From positions 1 through 5,390 of the forward strand of contig SCUR01000236.1 in the NCBI GenBank assembly GCA_004297235.1: a stretch of 5,390 nucleotides of DNA, written 5' to 3'. Source of the stretch: Candidatus Manganitrophaceae bacterium. GTDB lineage: Bacteria; Nitrospirota; Nitrospiria; SBBL01; Manganitrophaceae. Positions 1-5,390 of this stretch are shown piece after piece. Every line of letters begins with the position of its first letter. Position 1 is the stretch's first letter. Under the pieces are notes generated by a model, which did not search any database, was not told where the DNA came from, and saw only the letters and a program-made list of their open reading frames with translations. The position numbers and the translations under genes are program-made.

Positions 1-1181
1 TGGAGGAGTCGCGCGATCGGAAACGGCAGACGACGCTTTCCTCGCTCCAAGAGGGACAGGTGGTCGAAGGGGTGGTGAAGAACATCACCGAATACGGCGC
101 CTTCATCGATCTCGGCGGCATCGACGGCCTGCTGCATATCACCGATATGTCGTGGGGCCGCGTCGGCCATCCCTCCGAGATCTTCATGGTGGGGGACAAG
201 GTCTCCGTCGTCGTCCTCAAGTACGATAAGGAAACCGGCCGGGTCTCGCTCGGCTACAAGCAGAAGATGCCCGATCCGTGGACCCATGTCGAGGAGAAGT
301 ATCCGGTCGGAACCCGCATTACCGGCAAGGTGGTCAGCTTGACCGATTACGGCGCCTTCGTCGAGTTGGAGCCGGGCGTCGAAGGCCTGGTCCACATCTC
401 GGAGATGTCGTGGGCGCACGAAGCGAAGCATCCTTCCAAGATCGTTTCGGTCAGCGATCGCGTCAACGCCGTGATTCTCAATGTCGATCGAAAGGGGCGA
501 AAGATCTCGCTCGGGATGAAGCAGGTCGAGCCGAATCCCTGGAACGTCGTCGAGCAACGCTATCCGCCCGGGACCAAGATCAACGGCAAGGTGCGCAGCA
601 TTACCGATTTCGGCGTTTTCGTCGGATTGGAAGAGGGGATCGACGGGTTGATCCATATCTCCGACATCTCCTGGACCCGCCATGTGAAACATCCTTCCGA
701 GGTTTTCAAGAAAGGCCAGCCGATCGAGGCGGTCGTTCTGAAGGTCGACCGTGAGAAGGAGCGGATCTCGCTCGGCTACAAGCAGCTGACCGGCGATCCC
801 TGGGAGACCGATATTCCCCAGAAGTACCGGGTCGGCAGCCTCGTTCGGGGGAAGGTCACGAAGATCACCGACTTTGGGGTCTTTGTCGAACTTGAAGAAA
901 ATGTGGAGGGCTTAATCCATGTCAGTGAAGCGGGGGTCGATGCGCCCGCGCGCGTGGAAGATGTCTTCCATATCGGAAACGAGGTCGAGGCCAAGATCAT
1001 CCGGATCGACACGGCGGAGAGGAAGATCGCCCTCTCCATTCGGGAACAACGGCGCGATTCGGATAAGGAAGCGCTTGACCAATACCACAGCACCCAAGGG
1101 AAGCTCGATCAATCGCTTGGGGCGGTGGCCAGCAAGATCACACGGCGGCAGAAGGGGAAGGAAGAGGGAAAGGAATCGTAA
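1..1181 (+). CDS. rpsA: 30S ribosomal protein S1, 5'-truncated by the window edge
   Basis: Ribosomal protein S1 binds mRNA on the small ribosomal subunit and helps initiate translation of structured or weak-SD messages. The frame is open from base 3 and ends at TAA 1179-1181, so the gene begins upstream; the GTG at 60 is internal. Four S1/OB-fold repeats are visible, at about 51-266, 300-530, 565-785 and 825-1060. Each carries the family signature, for example YGAFIDL..GIDGLLHITDMSW, YGAFVEL..GVEGLVHISEMSW, FGVFVGL..GIDGLIHISDISW and FGVFVEL..NVEGLIHVSE. The linker before the first repeat (RQTTLSSLQEGQVVEGVVKN) matches the segment between repeats 2 and 3 of six-repeat S1 proteins. The window therefore most likely holds repeats 3-6 and the Lys/Glu-rich C-terminal tail. 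The last repeat is the most divergent, which is usual for S1. The gene lies upstream of sppA and an IHF-like gene. Confidence 0.96.
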   Translation, partial: EESRDRKRQTTLSSLQEGQVVEGVVKNITEYGAFIDLGGIDGLLHITDMSWGRVGHPSEIFMVGDKVSVVVLKYDKETGRVSLGYKQKMPDPWTHVEEKYPVGTRITGKVVSLTDYGAFVELEPGVEGLVHISEMSWAHEAKHPSKIVSVSDRVNAVILNVDRKGRKISLGMKQVEPNPWNVVEQRYPPGTKINGKVRSITDFGVFVGLEEGIDGLIHISDISWTRHVKHPSEVFKKGQPIEAVVLKVDREKERISLGYKQLTGDPWETDIPQKYRVGSLVRGKVTKITDFGVFVELEENVEGLIHVSEAGVDAPARVEDVFHIGNEVEAKIIRIDTAERKIALSIREQRRDSDKEALDQYHSTQGKLDQSLGAVASKITRRQKGKEEGKES

Positions 1182-1224
1182 GGGCGGTGGGTTCCCCCTT
1201 CCTCTGAGTTCCTTTCCGTATTTC

Positions 1225-1269
1225 GGCTCTCCCCTCCGCTTGCCTCGAATGCAAGCAGAGGGGAGAGCC
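1225..1269 (+). terminator. Strong hairpin between rpsA and sppA (attenuator or terminator-like)
   Basis: A 19-base arm at 1225-1243 (GGCTCTCCCCTCCGCTTGC) pairs with 1251-1269 (GCAAGCAGAGGGGAGAGCC). There is a single C/A mismatch and a 7-base loop (CTCGAAT). It starts 44 bases after the rpsA stop and ends 29 bases before the sppA ATG. No T-run follows (TTCGCTCTGCC), so it is not a textbook intrinsic terminator. It could be a partial terminator, an attenuator that lowers sppA-ihfB relative to the abundant S1 message, or a 3' stabiliser or processing site. The structure is seen directly; the role is inferred. Confidence 0.45.
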
Positions 1270-1298
1270 TTCGCTCTGCCGGTTTCCCTGCGTAAATT

Positions 1299-2189
1299 AT
1301 GGCTAGAAAATCGTTTCTCATTGGCGGACTCTACTTTCTTCTCTTTCTCTTTCTTTTCTTTCTCTTCACATTTTGGACGACGCGTCTAATCCGTGGAGGA
1401 GATGGGGGATGGAGATCGGGCGATCGGATTGCCTTGATCCGGATCGAAGGGGTGATCGCCGATTCAAAGGAGGCGGTTGAGGAGCTGCGACGCTACCGCG
1501 ATGACGACAGCATCAAAGCGATTCTCCTTCGAATCGACAGCCCCGGCGGCGCCGTGGTCCCTTCCCAAGAAATTTACGACGAAGTCAAACGGATCCGCAC
1601 CGCCGGAAAGAAAAAGATCGTCACCTCCATGGGGACGGTCGCCGCGTCCGGCGGATACTATATCGCCGCCGCCTCGGAGAAGATCATCGCCAACCCCGGA
1701 ACCCTCACCGGCAGCATCGGCGTCATCATGGAGCTGGTCAACGTCGAAGGGCTTCTTCAGAAGATCGGCGTGGAGGGGGTGGTGATCAAGAGCGGAGAGA
1801 ATAAAGATGTCGGCTCCCCCTTCCGAAAGATGACCGAAAAAGAGCGCGCCCTGCTGCAGCATGTCATGGACGATGTCCATGCGCAGTTCATCGAAGCGGT
1901 CGCGGAGGGGCGTTCTCTCAAGGTCGAGACGGTCCGTACCTTTGCCGACGGGCGGATCTTCACCGGCCGGCAGGCGAAGGAGATCGGTCTGGTGGACGAG
2001 CTGGGGACCCTTCAGGATGCCATCAAGCGAACGGCCGAGCTGGCCGGCATTCAAGGCGAGCCTCAGACGGTGGAGACGCAGAAGCGGGTGGGCTTTTTTG
2101 AATTGCTTCGGAGCGAGTTTATGGGAAAGTGGGAGGGGGCTCATTTTCCGGCCACGTCGGTCCGGCTGAACTATCTTCTCTCGTTTTAA
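1299..2189 (+). CDS. sppA: Signal peptide peptidase SppA, short 36K-type, membrane-anchored
   Basis: This 296-residue serine protease of family S49 degrades cleaved signal peptides left in the cytoplasmic membrane. Residues 6-26 (FLIGGLYFLLFLFLFFLFTFW) form one N-terminal membrane anchor, leaving the catalytic domain outside the cytoplasm. The core signatures follow in order: LLRIDSPGGAV (77-86), the nucleophile motif MGTVAASGGYYIA with Ser117, TLTGSIGVI (135-143), and SGENKDVGSPFRKMT with Lys169. The Ser-to-Lys spacing of 52 equals that of B. subtilis SppA (Ser147/Lys199). DGRIFTGRQAKEIGLVDELG (218-236) is the usual C-terminal signature. Length fits the single-domain form rather than the 67K E. 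coli form. The start is forced: an in-frame TAA sits at 1293-1295, two codons before the ATG. No Shine-Dalgarno sequence is visible ahead of it (CCTGCGTAAATT). The gene lies between rpsA and an IHF-like gene. Confidence 0.95.
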   Translation: MARKSFLIGGLYFLLFLFLFFLFTFWTTRLIRGGDGGWRSGDRIALIRIEGVIADSKEAVEELRRYRDDDSIKAILLRIDSPGGAVVPSQEIYDEVKRIRTAGKKKIVTSMGTVAASGGYYIAAASEKIIANPGTLTGSIGVIMELVNVEGLLQKIGVEGVVIKSGENKDVGSPFRKMTEKERALLQHVMDDVHAQFIEAVAEGRSLKVETVRTFADGRIFTGRQAKEIGLVDELGTLQDAIKRTAELAGIQGEPQTVETQKRVGFFELLRSEFMGKWEGAHFPATSVRLNYLLSF

Positions 2190-2218
2190 TTCGGAGAAGC
2201 CGGATTCATCAACGTAAC

Positions 2219-2225
2219 AGGGGGG
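2219..2225 (+). promoter_or_regulatory. Ribosome binding site of the IHF-beta-like gene
   Basis: AGGGGGG lies five bases upstream of the ATG at 2231. It selects this start over in-frame upstream codons inside the sppA tail, such as the one at 2129, which would give an N-terminal extension foreign to the HU/IHF family. Confidence 0.75.
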
Positions 2226-2230
2226 AATTC

Positions 2231-2512
2231 ATGACCAAAGCAGAGCTGATTGAAAAGGTCGCGGAACACTACACCGTTCTGACCAAACGTCAGACGGAAA
2301 TCTTGGTAAACACTTTCTTTGACAGCATCAAAGAGGCGCTGGCAAAGGGGGACAAGATCGAGATCCGCGGTTTTGGGAGCTTCCGGCTCCGGCATCGAAG
2401 AAACCGCGAAGGCCGCAATCCGAAGACCGGCGCGTTGGTGTCGGTTCCCGAAAAGAAGGTCCCGTTTTTCAAGGCCGGCAAAGAGCTGAAAGAACTGGTC
2501 GACCGGGGATAA
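2231..2512 (+). CDS. ihfB: Integration host factor beta-like protein (HU/IHF family)
   Basis: This 93-residue nucleoid protein bends DNA as a dimer and acts in recombination, replication and sigma54-type transcription. The N-terminus MTKAELIEKVAE opens the helical dimerisation part (about residues 1-43). The beta-arm core follows: KIEIRGFGSFRLRHR (42-56), then GRNPKTG (61-67) with the DNA-intercalating proline at 64, and VPFFKAGKELKE near the end. EIRGFGSF and the GRNPKTG..V..V..FKAGKEL pattern resemble E. coli IHF-beta more than HU. rpsA-ihfB adjacency, as in E. coli, supports this with sppA inserted between. Whether it pairs with an IHF-alpha or forms homodimers cannot be told here, so 'HU family DNA-binding protein' is the safe general name. 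It starts 41 bases after the sppA stop behind a good SD, probably in one transcript. Confidence 0.9.
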   Translation: MTKAELIEKVAEHYTVLTKRQTEILVNTFFDSIKEALAKGDKIEIRGFGSFRLRHRRNREGRNPKTGALVSVPEKKVPFFKAGKELKELVDRG

Positions 2513-2597
2513 ACGACTTCCTGACTCGATACGGCAACAGGATTCTCCTCTCATTAATCTCTGCGTATGAACACGCTCTCCTTTATTCATTCGATGC

Positions 2598-2876
2598 ATG
2601 ACTGAAACGAAACAGGACCGTTGGACGGCCTGGGTTGCCCTGGCGACCACCGCACCGGCGATGTTCCGGAGCGGGATGCCGAAGGAGAAGCATCTCTCTC
2701 AGCCGCGCGGCGGGAACTTTGCCTTCGGCCTCATCTCCCTCCAGATTGCGATCATGCTCTCTTCCATCTCGGTGATCACCAAGCGGAAGGCCCTCTGGTA
2801 TGTCGGCCTCTTTCTTTCCCCCTTCGGTCTCAGTCGACTTCCTCGACAGGTTTTATCTCTTCTATTAAATAAATAA
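2598..2876 (+). pseudogene. Degraded DUF4337-family membrane protein (internal deletion and likely frameshift)
   Basis: The open frame gives 92 residues. Its start, MTETKQDRWTAWVALATT, resembles the N-terminus of DUF4337 proteins (K..KWLN.LALTT.). Residues 40-73 (NFAFGLISLQIAIMLSSISV followed by ITKRKALWYVGLFL) resemble the C-terminal two-helix part of that family. As I recall, intact members are about 170-200 residues, with a long charged coiled coil between these parts; here only about 20 residues remain. The end also looks shifted. From about 2824 the neighbouring frame reads SVSVDFLDRFYLFY and stops at TAA 2866-2868, which looks like the family's hydrophobic C-terminus, whereas the open frame runs into RLPRQVLSLLLNK. 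One extra C in the run at 2818-2822 would explain this. No Shine-Dalgarno is seen before the ATG. A short functional protein cannot be excluded. Family assignment rests on remembered family features, not a search. Confidence 0.55.
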
Positions 2877-2894
2877 TGAAATGAGACTGCGATG

Positions 2895-2929
2895 GGAATG
2901 GGGCAACGCCCTATTCCAACTTTTTATTT
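2895..2929 (+). terminator. Intrinsic terminator closing the + strand gene block
   Basis: GGAATGGGGC (2895-2904) pairs with GCCCTATTCC (2908-2917) across the loop AAC, giving ten pairs including one G-U. AAC and then TTTTTATTT (2921-2929) follow. On the opposite strand the G-U becomes an A/C mismatch and no T-run follows directly, so the structure favours + strand termination. It lies between convergent units and may weakly serve the lipoprotein gene too. Confidence 0.75.
2899..2920 (-). repeat. Copy A of a 22-base repeat shared with 5271-5292 (inverted)
   Basis: Read on the - strand this segment begins GTTGGAATAGGGCGTTGCC. It matches 5271-5292 on the + strand at 21 of 22 positions. It forms most of the terminator hairpin, so the terminator may derive from an interspersed palindromic repeat. 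Confidence 0.6.
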
Positions 2930-2946
2930 CTTCATTGTCTTTTGAA

Positions 2947-3911
2947 TTATCCGCAGCTCGGCGAGGTGGTGGTCGCGCCGGCGGTGTCGATTGATCCGCT
3001 GCCGTTATTGACGGCGTCGATGCCGTCCGGCGTGGGATGATCCCATCGATTGTTTTGGGCGAAGATGAGGCCGTTGCCCTGATTGATCAGGTCGCCCGCA
3101 TTGTTGCAGCTGAGGATATTTCCGCCGTCGCTCCGTCCTCCCCCTCCCAAGTCGGGCGTCGACGACCCCTCGATCACCACCCCTCCCGCCGGATTGTTTG
3201 TGATCAGGTTTTGGCGAAGCGCGGGACCGGCGTTCGAGATCAAGACGCCGATCCCCGGGTTTCCCGTGTTGCCTTGGATTGCATTCTGCTCGATCCGGCT
3301 CGAATCGCCCGACATCGATTTGATGCCGAGAGCGCTTCCGCTCAGGGTGTTGTTCGAGACGGTGAGGTTGCTTGCAATCAGGAGGATTCCCGCCGTCGGG
3401 TTGTTGATGAATTGCGAGTTGCCGACCGACCCGTTGACCCCCTCCGCCACCAGACCGACATCGTCGCTTCGGATGATCAAGCGAGAGATCGAGGCTCCTT
3501 GCGCCAGCTGCACCGCGGCTTTGAAAGCGCCGGCGGTCCCGCTGGTGTAGGGGCCGCTCCCCTGGATCACCGTCCCCTGGGTGCCGTTCGGCTCCCCCTG
3601 GAGCGAGACCCCTTCCTTGACCCGGAGGGGGAAAGTTTCGCCGGGGTCGGTCGGAAGGCCGGTGGTGCTGCCGGGGCGATAGGTCCCCTGCGCGACCTGA
3701 ATCGTATCCCCCGCCTGCGCCGCATCGAGGGCATGGGTGATCGTTGCGAAGGGGGCATCGGCGGTTCCGGCTTGGAGGTCGCTTCCGCCTGCGGAAGAGG
3801 GGGCGACAAAGTAGGTTTTGGGGATGTGGATCGAAGCGGTTCCCCCTCCGCCCCCACAGGCGGGGAGCAGAGAGAAGAAGAGAAAGAGAAAAAGCGGAGC
3901 GAGCGGGAGGA

Positions 3912-3915
<4 letters not shown>
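2947..3915 (-). CDS. DUF1565-type parallel beta-helix lipoprotein, start codon non-canonical
   Basis: This is a predicted outer- or inner-membrane lipoprotein with a right-handed beta-helix; its substrate or role is unknown. Numbered from the CTG at 3915 it has 322 residues. A hydrophobic stretch (LAPLFLFLFFSLLPA) ends in a lipobox-like LPAC (Cys20), followed by a GGGGG tether. The DUF1565 signature follows: YFVAPSS..GSD...AGTADAPFATITHALDAAQAGDTIQVAQGTY (about 35-80) and FPLRVKEGVSLQGEPNG (about 94-110). The rest is rich in N/G-type coils such as SNLTVSNNTLSGSALGIKS, with a possible disulfide Cys270-Cys321. The first ATG/GTG/TTG codon in frame is GTG 3570 (207 residues), which would discard the signal peptide and the DUF1565 region. 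The plausible starts are therefore CTG 3915, which overlaps the hisS stop as CTGA, or ATC 3951 (I-DTRRNPFRKTF..., a better charged n-region). A mutated start is also possible. Most likely co-transcribed with hisS. Confidence 0.75.
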
Positions 3916-5168
<1,253 letters not shown>

Positions 5169-5175
5169 GATCTTA

Positions 5176-5179
5176 TCCT
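5176..5179 (-). promoter_or_regulatory. Ribosome binding site of hisS
   Basis: On the - strand AGGA is followed by seven bases (TAAGATC) and then the hisS ATG, a standard spacing that supports the chosen start. Confidence 0.7.
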
Positions 5180-5186
5180 GTAAAAG

Positions 5187-5253
5187 TTAGGGACACTATA
5201 GCGTTGAACTCCCTTTGAAGTCAAGGAGAAGGGGGGGGAGAGTAGTGTCCTAA
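5187..5253. repeat. Inverted repeat bracketing the hisS promoter
   Basis: TTAGGGACACTA (5187-5198) is the inverse complement of TAGTGTCCTAA (5243-5253), apart from one extra base in the left arm. The arms are 44 bases apart. The left arm covers four bases of the hisS -10 element and the right arm lies upstream of the -35. Similarity continues a little outward (CTTTT against TTTG). Almost none of it would be in the hisS mRNA, so it acts, if at all, as DNA. It may be a pair of protein-binding sites or the ends of a 67-base miniature element. Confidence 0.5.
5195..5224 (-). promoter_or_regulatory. Sigma70-type promoter for hisS
   Basis: On the - strand a -35 element TTGACT (5224-5219, five of six consensus bases) is followed by an 18-base spacer and a -10 element TATAGT (5200-5195, five of six). 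Transcription would start near 5188, giving a leader of about 20 bases that contains the RBS but has no room for a T-box or other leader riboswitch. Confidence 0.7.
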
Positions 5254-5270
5254 TTTGCGAGATGCGAATA

Positions 5271-5390
5271 GTTGGAATGGGGCGTTGCCCCAAGCCCCAC
5301 TATGGGGCGGCCGCGGGCCGCGGCTCCATAGGGGTTGCTTGCCCAACCCCCTTCGGCTTCCCAAGGGACACCAAGGGGAGCAAGCCCCCT
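5271..5390. repeat. GC-rich block of successive palindromes, running off the window
   Basis: The first 22 bases (5271-5292) repeat 2899-2920 in inverted orientation with one mismatch. Hairpins then follow one another: GGGGC/GCCCC at 5279-5283 and 5287-5291 (loop GTT); an alternative GCCCC/GGGGC at 5294-5298 and 5304-5308; TATGGGG plus CGGCC (5301-5312) with GGCCG (5316-5320) and CTCCATA (5324-5330); GGGGTTG/CAACCCC at 5331-5337 and 5344-5350; CCCTT/AAGGG at 5349-5353 and 5363-5367. A short direct repeat CCAAGGG occurs at 5361 and 5371. No convincing reading frame or RBS is seen. It resembles a REP-like or BIME-like intergenic repeat whose right end lies beyond the window. Confidence 0.55.

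Noticed and set aside
60..62. GTG at 60 as the start of the S1 gene
   Set aside because: The frame stays open to base 3 and the upstream residues match the linker before S1 repeat 3, so this is an internal valine codon.
1334..1367. Uninterrupted 34-base polypyrimidine tract (and a 26-base polypurine tract at 3869-3894) as possible triplex-forming DNA
   Set aside because: Both fall exactly in segments encoding Phe/Leu/Ser-rich membrane or signal helices, whose TTT/CTT/CTC/TCT codons explain the strand bias.
2129..2230. N-terminal extension of the IHF-like protein starting inside sppA
   Set aside because: HU/IHF proteins begin at the M-T-K position. A strong SD sits directly before the ATG at 2231, and the extension overlaps sppA and shows no family similarity.
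5169..5188. T-box or His-responsive leader for hisS
   Set aside because: The predicted leader is only about 20 bases, far too short for a T-box or an attenuator peptide.
5271..5390. CRISPR array or integron attC site
   Set aside because: There are no regularly spaced identical repeats and no integrase core-site pattern; the palindromes differ from one another.

Overview
The window looks like a chromosomal housekeeping region of a moderately GC-rich Gram-negative bacterium. The clues are an SppA-type envelope peptidase, an IHF-beta/HU protein next to ribosomal protein S1, and a predicted lipoprotein. The order S1 - sppA - ihfB resembles what I know from Desulfobacterota (Geobacter-like) and Nitrospirota. 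Placement at phylum level is inference only; the sequence does not name the organism.

Left part, + strand (1-2929): the 3' two thirds of rpsA (four S1 RNA-binding repeats, 5' end outside the window), a strong hairpin in the short gap, sppA (membrane-anchored signal peptide peptidase with an intact Ser/Lys dyad), and an IHF-beta-like DNA-binding protein. Next comes a decayed, internally deleted and probably frameshifted DUF4337 membrane-protein gene. The block is closed by a hairpin plus T-run terminator. No convincing terminator lies between sppA, ihfB and the remnant, so these may share a transcript, possibly reading through from rpsA.

Right part, - strand (2947-5224): hisS (histidyl-tRNA synthetase, complete, with its own good sigma70-type promoter and ribosome binding site). 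It is followed, with an apparent 4-base overlap, by a gene for a DUF1565-type parallel beta-helix lipoprotein. That reading frame is open through a signal peptide and lipobox, but no ATG, GTG or TTG precedes them, so its start is unresolved. The two transcription units converge on the hairpin at 2895-2917.

Right edge (5225-5390): no gene is visible. It holds one arm of an inverted repeat that brackets the hisS promoter, then a GC-rich block of successive palindromes. The first 22 bases of that block recur, inverted and with one mismatch, in the terminator hairpin at 2899-2920. This suggests an interspersed palindromic repeat family. I found no CRISPR array, tRNA, rRNA, transposase or defence system. 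The window is mostly ordinary; the interest lies in the non-canonical lipoprotein start, the DUF4337 relic and the repeats.
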